Part shown: in pieces, positions 23,401-35,013 of the stretch | Layout of the letters: the number at the start of each line of letters is the position of its first letter | Position numbering within the stretch: position 1 is the first letter of the stretch | Notes under the pieces: generated by a model | Databases searched by the model: none | Told to the model about the DNA's origin: nothing | Seen by the model: only the letters and a program-made list of their open reading frames with translations | Made by a program: the position numbers and the translations under genes | NCBI GenBank assembly: GCA_029532625.1 | Contig: JARFXM010000003.1 | Span: forward strand, 4,526,001-4,590,000 | Source of the DNA: Lomentospora prolificans | Lineage: Eukaryota; Ascomycota; Sordariomycetes; Microascales; Microascaceae | DNA length: 64,000 nt | Direction of reading: 5' to 3'

Positions 23401-26400
23401 TTCATCGCCATAGGTCACCGAATGCGAGCTGCCGGGGCTTTCTCGTTGCCATCTCACCAACCTCTGTTCGGCAGTAAGATCATCTACCGCCGCAGATGCC
23501 AGCTCCACTCGAGAAGCCTTAACCTTATTTCGCTCCCGCTCCACTTCCCCCTTCAATATATGACACAGAGACAGGTTTTCGCTCGGTCACCCATTAGTTG
23601 GTGGGGGTTCGTTGTTGAAAGCGGAAAGGACTCACGAGGAAAGGGTGGCCCTCCACTAAGACAAGACGATCGACATTAACTAGATGATTATTGCCTTCGT
23701 TGCATTCACGCCCACGATCTTTAGCGAGGGTTATCCGAGGGATAGCTTCTTCCAAGATCGCCAATGAGATCCAATCAGCTGAAAATGCCCTTTGCGTGAC
23801 GCTGAATGGCCGCAGCTAGTGCGGCGGACCATTCCTTCGTTGAATAAACCTGCAGAATGCACTTGACAATGACAGCGATCCAGGGTGTCGGGAACCCCGT
23901 CCCCCTTCCTCATTTTCATTCTTCCTGCCCTTTCACTCCGAGATTACTATCGTCGTGGGGGTTAACGCCGCTCCGAGGTAACTAGTCCACCTCCCACGCC
24001 CCTCTCTGAACCCTCTCCCATTTTGAAAGCCCACAATGTGGCCGACTCTCCTGATACTTGCTAGGGTGGCCAGATGTCACCGCTCATGGGCCCTCGTCAC
24101 CCATTTCTCATCCGTCTCAGCAACGCGAGTGTTAGGGGCGAGGTCTCATCTCCTCGGAGAACAGAAATATTCTAGATCCAACTAGCCGACTAATGCAAGC
24201 TGCAATAGAAGACACGGGCTCCTGCACCGGGAACCCCCTGTCGACGAGACTTGGCCTGGAGAACCCTTGGCGAGCCAAGGCCACAAGTACTTGTCCCGTC
24301 CACAATAGGTACAGATGGAGTACTTTCGTATATCTCATGCTCGTCAACACTCGCTTCCGGGTCCATGTCCAAGCTTTCCCTGGAACCGGATATGAGCTGC
24401 GGTCCCAGCTCGTTCAACCTTACATCCTCCCCAACGTTGACCCTTCGCTTCTGTCACTATGTCCTTCACCTGTAGAATCCCTTTTACATGTTGGTTTTAT
24501 TGCACACAAGCTGCATTAGACCGAAGCTCTGTCCAATATTGTTGTTGTCCCACGGGGCCGGAACCGGGGTGTGTCATTATTGACCAGGCTTCTTTTGCAT
24601 CGCACGCAAGCTGGCTATATTTCATGCAGCCCAAAGAATGCGGACCTCGCCGGCTTCAGTCCGCATAGCAGGATGCCAACGGGCATGCTCGACTTTCCCG
24701 CCCCCTCTGATATAACGTTCTTTCTCAATTCCAAGAAAACCCCACCCTCAGCCTTTGCCGATGTCCCGGCTCGGTTTCCTGATCTGGAGGCTTCTTCACA
24801 CCAATACATATGCATGTCTGCTGTTGACCGCAGCACATCGGTCTCTTCGCGTCCATGGTGAGGTTGAAATTATCCTCAACTCGTGCGTGCCATGTGACTG
24901 GCGGCAAGCTGTCCACTCTAAGATGTTGCAGTCTTTCGCTTGGCTTTTCCTCTTTCTGTAAAGGCCTGGGCGGTGATACGCGAGCTACGTTGCAAATCAT
25001 GGCCTCTTTAAGGCTGACATGGGCGAATGTCGCCACCCAGAACCGTGGTAGTGCAGTACTTACCTTCCTAATTCAACGTTTTATGCTTTTTTCAGGGCCG
25101 TTGCGTTACTCCACATCGCGGCGGTATGTTCTTGAGGGGTGTGAGCTATGGCGGCATGATAGTCTCAAGGGGTCTGTCTCTCTCATGGGGGCGACGTTGC
25201 ACGTCCGACAGACTTCCCCTACTACTATCCCCCACTTGCATGCTCATCACACGAGGCCGGTACCTCGAACTAGCTTGCGATGGAACAGACACCCCTATCC
25301 GTGACTTGGAATTTCAGAAGATTGGACATCGTTGGGATAGATGCTGGCGGGAAGGCGATACGACTTTGCTTCCGCTGGGATGGGTGGAATGCACACTCGA
25401 AAATGGGCGTTAGTGCCGATCTTTTACCGGCGAATAAGCTTAATTCGCGAAGATCTCTGCCTAGGCGCATGCGTATGCAGTTCTCGGTCTGCCCGTCCGT
25501 CGGAGTGAGATGGAGTGGCCACATGCGCGACGAATCTCTCGCCCCTGCTTCGCCCCTGATCCACCCTTGAGGAGTCTGAAGACTCCACACAGGACAGGTG
25601 GAAGTCTCTAGATTGGGAAAGTTATCCCCATGAATGGCACTTTATTGAAAATAGATTCGGACTTCATGTGACGAGGGCTGCTCCACCCAAGGTCAAGATT
25701 CAAGGCAGGAACCAAGCCCGGGAGGGTGGGTGCGCCAGCGCTCATGACTGTCGGTGCTTACGAGCAAACTCTACCCCTTGGCCTTGGCGACAAGCTGCGT
25801 TACCTTCCTCGTTATGTTGTGAAGCTGAATCTGGGGAATGGATCAAATCCCAGTTCAGAGTGTTGCAGTTTGAGCTTCTCAGGCACACGAGGGTGTGGTG
25901 CCGGAGAGTGGCCCATATCCACTTGCCGCTCCCTGTTTTTGCGTTGCGACCATTCTATCTCAATTCCGACCAGTGGACCGAACTTTCATAGGTCAAGGAA
26001 ACATTTCTCAAACCCCACCAGGTCCAATTAGCCATCCGTGGCATTCTGGAGATCGATTACTGTCGGCTCTGGCTATGGTCTAGCTGAGCTGTGGTTGGCC
26101 AAAAAAAGCTTCGTCTGTCATTAGAAAAATGCCGCTGGGAAGGACAACTTTCGTCACCGCCTGCTGATCCAACAGAGTGTAATGAAGGACGGGTTGCGAA
26201 AAGCCTCATCGCGGGAACTGGTGTCATTAGTTCGCCATCCTGCCTTGGTAGTAAGCGAACCGGGGCTTACCATATTATCTCGCCCTGATGAGGATCTTCT
26301 AGGTTCTCGCCGGCGGTTCTCGGGGCATTTCCGCCTCAGTGCTTCCTACATCCCCAACCGCCGGCGCTCGCCCGAAAGCTTTAGGGAGTCGACCGCCAGC

Positions 26401-28135
26401 GCCAGGTAAGGGCTTGAGCGTTCGTAGGCGAGGTGTGAAACGGCGCAAATGTCAGTTCTACTTCCTTCGTCCTGCCATCATGGCCGTGAACTTTCGTGGC
26501 TACACTTAACCAACCTGGTAGTTTGGATGTTCGGAATTTTGTTTATGCGATGTGCAGCAGGTTTCTTGGCTTCTTGCCATCGCCACGCTCTTCCTGCAGC
26601 TTTGTTCGAGGGCGACCGGCTATTGGTCAGGGATTGGATTGACCCCGCAGACTTCCTCAAAATTATCTTGGTCGTCCTCGTGCTGCGATTTCATATATTC
26701 CCCCAGTGTGCCATTCAATATATTTCAGAAATGATGAACGTAGACTATTCCCTGAAATGTCGACCCACGCCACTTTAGGCTGCGCGCATTATTCGCTTCA
26801 TTTATGATAAATGAAGAGATGATTCTACTTCTTCTATTCCAATCCCTGTAGCTCATCCGACCTGGACATCAACGCCAGCTTGGACCAGTTCTTCCTGATC
26901 CAGGAAGCCTCGAACACGAGGGGATGGGATTTGCGCGGATCGGTAGTGGCTCGGATGGCCCGGGAATGCGCGTACGTCAACGACCTAGCTGGCTGGTCGA
27001 CGGCGGGCCAGCGCTCGGTATATGACGGCTTGAAAGTGATTTCAGGAATTTAAGGTTGATGAATGACTTGAAAGCACATCACCTTCGTGATCTAGGCTTG
27101 TTTTCATGCAACCGGTCCCACTGGGCCTGTGGAGAAGCTTACCGGGACGCGGGGATAGCGATGCCGCCCTGCCCTGGTTCCTGTTTGTGTCATCCCTGCT
27201 TTAAGAAGGAAATCCAGCCGGTGGACCGTAGGTCTTGCGAGTATGGCGATAATCACTTGATGCTCACACTGGGGTATTTATTAGACCATCTCTAAAGTCC
27301 AAGCACGGCTCTTCTCCGCACCGTGCTCTCTTCCCCTAGGAACCACAGATTACGTGAAACCTGAACTGGGGTAGCATTAGGCAATCGCAACCCCTTTCTG
27401 TGTTTGAGAACTCCTTATATAGACAGACACACCAAATGCTGCCAGAACCGACCGTGCCTTTTCGTTTCCACGGATGCACACCTCCGAAAAAGTAATCACG
27501 ATCGGCATGAGGTTCCCCGCGCATGTGATACCCTTGCATCCGACCTCTGCTCCGTCAGTGCATTGCATTCCCCACGTCTGGCCGGCTCGTCATACTCAAT
27601 GGAGCCCAATCAAGGCTATATGTGGGTGGCGGGGAGCCTAGGTGTTTCGTCTATCGACATGGCGTAGGCTCGCTCGCGTAGGCATTAGATACGCGCAAGG
27701 ATGAAGCAACGGAAAGACGTTTCGTGGAGCCGACCACGGTAGACGGCAAAGATAATGCAGCGTCGCAAAGGGCAAAAAGTAACCATCTTGCGAGGTTTCC
27801 GGGTTGACGTATGCGTGGTAAGGGGGGATGCAGAGTGGAGAAACGGGAAAGCTGTCAATCTGCGCCTGCGGCACGTATAGTAGGGACGGAATCCTATTTC
27901 CTCTTCTTATGGCAAGGGAACGCGAGTCACTGGCTTATTCGATTTGGTTTGAAGGCCAAGGAAATAAAAAAGCGATTGTCAAGAAACGAAGCATATACAG
28001 CTCTGTCAAGATACAAAGTACACCCACAACTGTCCACCACAGAGTTGTCACTAATCAGTCCTCCAGCTTGACAGAGTACTTGAAGACATTTCGTTACCCA
28101 CCCCATCCTCTGCACCCGTGTCCATGGTAAGTACC
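20454..28135. other. 7.7-kb gene-free stretch
   Basis: Between the sulfate permease and the 3' end of the GH7 gene. Many short frames exist (the longest about 200 codons on the minus strand near 21.3-21.9 kb), but none has recognisable motifs, a consistent composition or splice partners. Base composition is not AT-rich as in degraded repeats, and I see no long tandem or inverted repeat, tRNA or 5S gene by eye. Short CAG/AAGCAG repeats occur near 21680-21705. Confidence 0.5.
20555..20560 (-). promoter_or_regulatory. TATA box of the sulfate permease
   Basis: TATAAA on the minus strand about 102 bases before the ATG at 20453. Confidence 0.45.
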
Positions 28136-29979
28136 TTAGACTTCGACGGTAGACCCAATGGGGCCGAAGCGGATGTTGCTGTAGATAACGGTAGCCTGTG
28201 GTGATAATTAGTGTGTTTGCTATCAGAGGATAGGCGCTTGTTAGGGATTTGCCTACATCGCCGTGCTGGCTCTCGACGTCAGAGGGAACACCAGAGTCCT
28301 GGGGGCAGTCACCACGATCGCCACCGGGGGTACCGGCCTTCTCGGGAGGATAGCTGGAGTCGAGCCAAAGCATATTGGCGTAGTGCTAGAGTAAAAAGTG
28401 TTAGACATACTGTAATAAACGGGGGGATCATAGACGCGGAAAAAAAAAAAGATAAAAACAGAAACTCACGTCGTCCCAGAGAGACATGACCAAGACCCAC
28501 TCTCCATTGAGTGCTTCATTCATCTTGGACCAGCCGCCAACCTCGTTGAAGCGGTCACGGTCGCCAAAGGCCGCGAATTGGTCCTTGCAGAAGGCTTCGT
28601 TGAGCCTGTTGCCAGAGACGCCTTCGATGGTGGTCTCGGGCATGTCGATCTTCTTTCCGTCTTGAACGAAGAACTGGTAGATTTCGCTCTCTTTGAACTG
28701 GGTGACGACACTATGGACAGGCTGATCAGCTTATCGCCTCAACCCAATGGATCAAAGATGATAGTCTACTTACGTGAACACCTTGGAGGTGTCGACGGTC
28801 TTGCCCTTGCCGTAAAAGTCCTGAACACCCATACGGTAGGGGTTGAAATCGCAACCGTTGGGATCGCAGTCACCGTTGAATCGCTCCTCGGAGTAGGTAC
28901 CACCGCACTCGCTGTCAGTGCAGACGTGGTACTCGTTGTTCTCGCAAGGGTGAGGCGTCACGGCCGACGCGTGAGCGTTGGATTCTGGGGGGGTGGTAGT
29001 GATCGTCAGCCAAGAGATCGCCAAGAAAACCAAGCCATGAGGCCAAGCCATTGGCATCACGGCCAAGATGTTGCCAAGATCTCACAGGGCTGCGAGCCGC
29101 AACTGTGGTAGAACGATTGAAAAAGGAAACGACATCTCAAGACTTACCCCAGACATCCATCTCGGCACAGCAGCCTCCCATAGCGCCCACACCGGCGTTG
29201 GCGTCGTTGGACGAAGCCTCCCATCCATCGACGTTGGCCTAAGTACGGGAACACATCATTAACTGTTCACATGGGTAGATCACATGGGTTTTGTCACTTA
29301 CCTTGCCGCCGACGAACTTTAGATCACGGGCGCACTGAGCATCGCAGTAACCAGTACCGTACTTTGCACCAGCTTTGTTGGTGGAGTACTTGGCCTTGCC
29401 ACCGTCTTCGTCCATCATGACGAAGTAGAGCGCACCATTGAGACCGCAATCAAGCGTGGAGAGATCAACGTCAAAAGTGAACTCGTTGTTCATGAGTTTG
29501 AACATCTGGTACTTGTCGGACCCGTTCATAAGATACATGCGAGAGCCTGAGGGGAAGTTGGCGGTCAGTATTATGCTCCACATTAGTCAAGGGCAGTAAT
29601 CATTCAATGAGTTCATACCGATATTCGTGCCATATTCGTGCTTCGTGACGAATTGAAGGCTGAGGGAATCGCCGCTGGCCTTGACGCCGTAGGTCTTAGA
29701 GTAGTCGGCACCCTCGACGACGCACTTGGACGTGCAGTCCGATTCGCCGCTACACTCAGAAGTCCAGTCATTACCGTCGTAGCAGTTCTCATAACCGCCA
29801 TCGACGTGGAGCCAGCGCCAGTTGGCATCAATGACGACCTCACCATTGACAGTCTGGCAGTTGCCGGGGGCGGTGCATTTCTTCCAGGTCATCTTGGGAT
29901 GGGTCTCGCTCTGCTCGGTGCCGACGCCCTGCGCGGCCGCGGCAGCGATGAGGGAAGCGTATGCAAGTTGACGGAACAT
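28136..29979 (-). CDS. cbh1: GH7 cellobiohydrolase (exoglucanase I type), no CBM
   Basis: Seven exons on the minus strand: 29979-29619, 29546-29302, 29238-29148, 28984-28774, 28710-28470, 28385-28257, 28195-28136; 445 residues. Signal peptide MFRQLAYASLIAAAAAQG. The catalytic ExDxxE motif is AEMDVWESNAHA with nucleophile Glu228, Asp230 and acid/base Glu233; the last Glu codon is built across an intron, so it is invisible in unspliced sequence. Long loops such as HVCTDSECGGTYSEERFNG and CDFNPYRMG match cellobiohydrolases rather than endoglucanases. It ends NIRFGPIGSTVEV with no linker or CBM1. The enzyme releases cellobiose from cellulose chain ends outside the cell. Cellulase genes are normally carbon-catabolite repressed; one GCGGGG CreA-like site lies at 30286-30291, which alone proves nothing. 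Confidence 0.95.
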
Positions 29980-32712
29980 CGTGACGAAGCTTGACGTTCA
30001 AACGGGGGTTACTGGGACAAAAGGGGGTAGCAAAGGTGTTAATGGTGGGATGGCACTCGCTTCTAAGCTAGCTAGGCTCGTCTGCTAGTCCAGGGGGAAA
30101 AGATGGTGTCGGTGGCACACAGCAGAGCTTTATATACAGGCCTATGACGGGGCGGTCGGCCGTCCTTCCCTTGACCGGCTCACCAATATCCTTTTCCTGT
30201 TGACTTCATGGAAGTCCTTGGCAGCTTAGAGCGAGACGCATATTATGAGCTTGAAACGCGATAGTAATCCGACAGAAATTAAGAAGCGGGGTCGAGAATG
30301 AATCGGCATTTCCCTGAGATCATAGAGTTACACTAAATATCGACTAGATCCTCATGTAGGGTGCGTGTGGTTCCATCTACAGATGAGAGCTGGCTGCGTG
30401 GTGTCAAGGTGTGTTATCGACAGATGGGCGGAGCCAAGGTGGTCCGATGTATCTCTACTCGAGCCGTCGGTGGATGACCTCCCTTGATATTTCGTAACAT
30501 GTCATAGCATGTTAACGGGATATTGAATGACACCCTATACGACAAGACCATGGATATGAAAGGGCCAGGGATGAGCTAGATTGTAAGTTGGGTCATGAGG
30601 GATGTTTCAAGTACCTGCGACATTCTTAGGACCGACATAAGTCTGGTATTTTAGCTGGACGAAACACCATGTCGATACGTCCCTGGTTGGGGGGGGCGCA
30701 GGCATCAGGGTCAATATCTGGGATGATCGGTGTCCAACATCCCAAATCCCGGCCGTGAGACGCGATTGGTGGCCGGGTATTGCCGTGAATATTATGGAGG
30801 GTGGTACGGAGGTTGCGTGGACGGTGCCTCCTCAATCAAACCCCCATAAAGCACAACTGTCCCAGTGGAAAAGACGCTCGCATCCCCCGCATTTTCCACG
30901 ATATCCCCCCGCAAATATCGCCGCATTAGCCGAAGATTTGCTTGGGGAACTCGCGCCGACAAAGTCGAAGTGGAGGGCTCCACACCCGACAACCTTGCCG
31001 ACAGGGCGTGGTCGAGACTGGTGCTGCCAGCGACGTGATGCGCGTCTTTTTGCGCGGAGCTGCCGGGTCCGACGAGCCCCACACTTGACGACAGTAAAGA
31101 CGGGTTGTCGCTTTGCAAGCGTCCAACCCTGGCTTACCGCTGCGACTATGGGGACATGGAGGGGAATTCGTTGTTTCGCCCCCCTCCCCTTTCAATTTTC
31201 AAGCTGGGGGGCAGCAGCAAAAAAGAGATCCACGGATGTATCTTCTTCGCGACTGGGTCCATGGCTTAATATTCTTGTTGGTTGTTTTTGGGCAATACTG
31301 TCCCTCAACTAGTGTGTAGTTTGATTGTTAGGCTAGCGGTTGTGTAACTAACTGCATGTGTTTTATGAGATGGCCTCCTTATTGAGTCTGTTATTACTGC
31401 GTGAGGATAGCCAAGAAGACACTGACCCAGGGCCATCCAAATGGCAAAAGGGGGAAGGTGGACCTTGCTCGGCACTGTACACCTTGGTCAGCCTCGAATA
31501 ACTTTATTTTTCTGAATAACCAAAAAGAAAGGTGCGTGTCGCTTTTCTTTGTGTCGCTCTCTTTCGTCGCTTGAGCTCCGCTCCCCTGTTTGTTTGGCCG
31601 GGATTCCGCATCATCGCCATCTACCTGGAGGCACCAGACAAAGGCGAATTAATCAAGTTTCCGGGCACACGGCGCCGACGAGCGAGTGTGAGTCGCCCGG
31701 GACTCGAATGAAAGGACCGAATGGACTAGCTCCGACCGAGATCGCTAAACTCTATACGTGGAGTAGCATTCGAAGGAGGGCATCTTCTGAGCCCTAGCCA
31801 TTGAAATGGGGTTCCGGGTTGCACAGCAGCCTTCCATCAACCCATTCCATGCATTAGTGTAGTGGTGTCTGGCTGATTAGTTGAAGACTAATTCATCTGA
31901 ATCAACCCCCGCAGCTGGGGTAGGAGCAAGTTCATATACTCGTGGGTACACGGTCCGGTGAAAGTGCAGTGTCCCACGATTAAATTCGTCAAGGATATCG
32001 CGACGGGCCGCTGAGCCTGGGGTTGAGGAGGGTGGGATGCCAGGGAAGACGCAAGGGCAAAGGGGACAGGTCGTGAGGGCAGACGAGAAGGGAGATTGGC
32101 CAGGGACCAAGAAGGGACTAGGTAGCGGAACGCTCGAGTGGTGCAAGGCGTTCCGCGAAAGCGCAGAGTCACTGTGACATGGCGATCCAGTGACAAGGTA
32201 ACATACGCCCACCCTCAGTCAGCGGCCCCTGGATCTCACATGGTAAACAACCAACGACATGACTGGATGCTTCCTTCACAGTCAGACGATGCAGGTACGC
32301 ATTACCCCAAGCGAATGTATAAGTAACCTGATAAACCCCCAAGGCCAAGTTGTGCCATCATGACCAGTACCTTGTCTACCAACGTGTTGGAGAAGAGGGA
32401 AGGTTTTGTATAAGTCCGCTGTTTCTTCATTTATATAAACATCAGCCATTCTACCGTCGATCGAAGGAAAGAGGTGGTCATAAACTCATCAGTCGCATCA
32501 TTACATAAAGAAAATTAGACGTCCCAGGAAGCCATCACCGCTGTCATAAACTCATCGCACAACTTTGCAGCAGCCCAACCATTCGCTCTTTTCCAATCTG
32601 TCCCTCTGAAAATCGGCAAACAAAACCTGCTAGGGTATCAAAAACACGCACCAAGAATAGAAAAGGGAAGAATCATTACACGGAGTCAAGAACGGGCGAG
32701 AGCCCCGATTAG
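29980..32712. other. Intergenic: GH7 promoter and 3' flank of the HET gene
   Basis: 2.7 kb. Apart from the GH7 TATA box nothing is supported. A plus-strand frame of 185 codons (30755-31312) is Pro/Arg-rich and unlike a protein. Confidence 0.5.
30129..30136 (-). promoter_or_regulatory. TATA box of the GH7 gene
   Basis: TATATAAA on the minus strand about 150 bases before the ATG at 29979. Confidence 0.45.
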
Positions 32713-35013
32713 TCAACAAATCAAATACTCCTCGACCTCTCGCTGCCCGTTCTTCCATTCATCAATAGCCTCGCCATTCATGTACCCGTCGACATAAATG
32801 TCTCCGACGAACCGATATTCTCCGTGACCCTCGGGTCTGAGAATGACGGGCGAATAGCAGCCAAAGGGAACAACGATGATGTCGCCGGGCGCCATGAAGC
32901 CGCTTCCCATACCTACGAGGTTATCATTTTGAGTGACGCAGAGACACCTACCCATCATGCGTCCGCCACATGTGTCCTTGACGATTCGTTTCTGTGACAC
33001 GAGGGATATCTCTTGCGCCGATGTGGCGTACGTCGTGAGCTCCCGATCCAAACTCAAGAACGGCAGTCTCTCCCGAATCATGGACGCAAATGATTGGAAG
33101 CAGATGCGAGACCACTTTTTAGGATCCTTTAGTTGCGGAGGCAACTGAGCGACACACAATGTTCGGCAGAACGCCTCACGAACGGCTGCCTGCTCCTCTT
33201 TTGTCTGAGGGTCGCGATCGCCCATAATCAGGGCTCTCCAGTGTAAGAACGCCATCAAGTGATCATCCACCGAGCACAATGTTCCGACGGCAACGCCACG
33301 GGTTTTGACGACGTCAAGAAACACGGCCGATATGGCCAACTTGGATCTTCTGTCCTTGAAGGAAAATTTGGCCTTGGTCGACCCCGAAGCCTTGAAGTCA
33401 TAGTTTAGTCCTAGAGAAGTTGTCTGCGGCGTATGGGACCAGTCCGGAGTCCAGCTGGGGAGGTTATTGGCATTTGCATGGGGAGGGAAGTGGATAGACT
33501 CGCAGATGACATCGAGACGCTCGGTTGTCGTCACAAGATAGTCTACTACGTTGATGTATACGTCTCTGACAGTCAAGTTGTAGTCGGGCTTAAAGTTTTC
33601 TCGTATCTCTTCGGGCAACACAGCCAGGATACCAAACACCTTGTCGTGGGGAACGGAAGTCTGTTTGCTCCTACTCGCGCGGAGGATTTCCAAGATTGAA
33701 GTATCACCAAAGGAGAGCAACGAAGAAATGTCCGGTAGGCTACCTGGGCCGTGGCGGACGAGCACATCGACGTAGGGTACTCGACTTCGAGTCATTGACT
33801 GTGGTGAGTTGTCGAAGGGAGTCGACTGGAAGTTTTGAGCCAGGTCCTCCTTATGCCTGAGGAAGACCTTGCTCGCGGTCCTGTAAACATTCCACGGGAG
33901 GCGCGTCGGACCGCAGTACACATCCACGTTGGTGGCATTGAATATCTCCTGCACGATCCAGAGCCGGCGCCAGTATTCTCTCTCGAAAACACGAACCACT
34001 GCGTCGAATTCGCGCCGTCGCGCCTTAGAGTTGATGAGCTCCTTGATATACGCCGGTGAATCGCCGCGGTGGGCGAGGTGGCTAAGGAGACGCATCGCTA
34101 GGCCACTCTCCTCGGCCTCCGGGCCAAGCCAAACGGACACCGACTGCGCCTTGGAGTAGATGTCCTTCATCAATTGGACCTGGAGGGTCCGCTCCTCGCT
34201 ATTGCTCTGGTCTATGCAGAGGGCATCGGCCCACACTGTCACAACCCCATTCCTACGACGCAATGCTTTCAACGCGCCGTAGAGGCTAGTCGTAATCGGC
34301 TTCGAGACGCCGTCGACGAGGATGTTCTGCGTATCACCAGAGTCCCCCCAGGCGTAAGATATCGCGACATATCTGGGGGCGTTATCAATAGAGGCCTGGA
34401 CAAGCTCACAACGCAGGGCCGACATCCTCTCAGGAAGGATCCGAACGAGACGGATCTGCCTCCATTCGAGGGCCTTGTAAACCAGTCGCTTATTGGTAGG
34501 TGCAGCGCGCGGTGGCGCCACGGACTCCACTCCGGCGGTGGAGCTCTCTGCAGTCTCCGTCTCAGCGATGCGACTCGGGTTGGGAGCACGCAAGATCTCG
34601 GGGTATATCGGCGCTGCATACGACAATCGATGCATATCTTTGGGTCCGAATGGAGTGCTGAAAGGCATACGATCGCGCGCGTAAGGGTCCTGAGGAGCCC
34701 ACTCTGGTGGTGCCGAGTACATAGAGCTGCTGGCGGCGACCGAAGCCGATCGAATGTGCACCTTGGGAGGGTCGAACCAGCTAGGCGCTGGAGTGGGCGG
34801 GTTCGGTTCGGGGTACGCGGGGAAAGGGGGACGAGCGAAGCCGGGGCCGTGTGTTAACGGCTGGCTGTTGGAGAGGGCCGGGTTTTTGGGGCGCAAGGGG
34901 ACATTGCGACTGTAGATGGACTCTTCATCGGATTGATATCCATTCTGATGGGGCCGGAAGGGATTATTTTGCTGTTGGGGTGGGTCATTGAGAGGCCAGT
35001 CGTAGGGAGCCAT
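32713..35013 (-). CDS. HET-domain (heterokaryon incompatibility) protein
   Basis: Single exon, 766 residues. Residues 1-175 are Pro/Ser-rich and probably disordered (NPPTPAPSWFDPP). The HET domain follows at about 210-370 with its three motifs: YVAISYAWGD (215-224), VWADALCIDQSN (260-271) and AQSVSVWLGPEA (289-300), then YWRRLWIVQEI. The rest (to 766) is the usual variable C-terminal region, including PSWTPDWSHTP and a final part with PGDIIVVPFGCYSPVILR, common in HET proteins. HET proteins trigger cell death or growth arrest after non-self recognition in fungi; this one has no NACHT, ankyrin or WD40 partner domain. Whether it acts in incompatibility cannot be told from sequence. Confidence 0.93.
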   Translation of the reverse strand: MAPYDWPLNDPPQQQNNPFRPHQNGYQSDEESIYSRNVPLRPKNPALSNSQPLTHGPGFARPPFPAYPEPNPPTPAPSWFDPPKVHIRSASVAASSSMYSAPPEWAPQDPYARDRMPFSTPFGPKDMHRLSYAAPIYPEILRAPNPSRIAETETAESSTAGVESVAPPRAAPTNKRLVYKALEWRQIRLVRILPERMSALRCELVQASIDNAPRYVAISYAWGDSGDTQNILVDGVSKPITTSLYGALKALRRRNGVVTVWADALCIDQSNSEERTLQVQLMKDIYSKAQSVSVWLGPEAEESGLAMRLLSHLAHRGDSPAYIKELINSKARRREFDAVVRVFEREYWRRLWIVQEIFNATNVDVYCGPTRLPWNVYRTASKVFLRHKEDLAQNFQSTPFDNSPQSMTRSRVPYVDVLVRHGPGSLPDISSLLSFGDTSILEILRASRSKQTSVPHDKVFGILAVLPEEIRENFKPDYNLTVRDVYINVVDYLVTTTERLDVICESIHFPPHANANNLPSWTPDWSHTPQTTSLGLNYDFKASGSTKAKFSFKDRRSKLAISAVFLDVVKTRGVAVGTLCSVDDHLMAFLHWRALIMGDRDPQTKEEQAAVREAFCRTLCVAQLPPQLKDPKKWSRICFQSFASMIRERLPFLSLDRELTTYATSAQEISLVSQKRIVKDTCGGRMMGRCLCVTQNDNLVGMGSGFMAPGDIIVVPFGCYSPVILRPEGHGEYRFVGDIYVDGYMNGEAIDEWKNGQREVEEYLIC

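Noticed and set aside
28136..29979. GH7 enzyme lacking its acid/base residue
   Set aside because: The residue is present once the intron at 29147-28985 is removed.
30286..30291. CreA-like GCGGGG site upstream of GH7
   Set aside because: A single hexamer in 2.7 kb is expected by chance; noted only in the gene entry.
30755..31312. 185-codon plus-strand open frame
   Set aside because: Pro/Arg/Trp-rich random-looking text in the intergenic region, overlapping frames on the other strand, no homologous motif.
34174..34857. 227-codon plus-strand open frame
   Set aside because: Shadow of the HET gene on the opposite strand.
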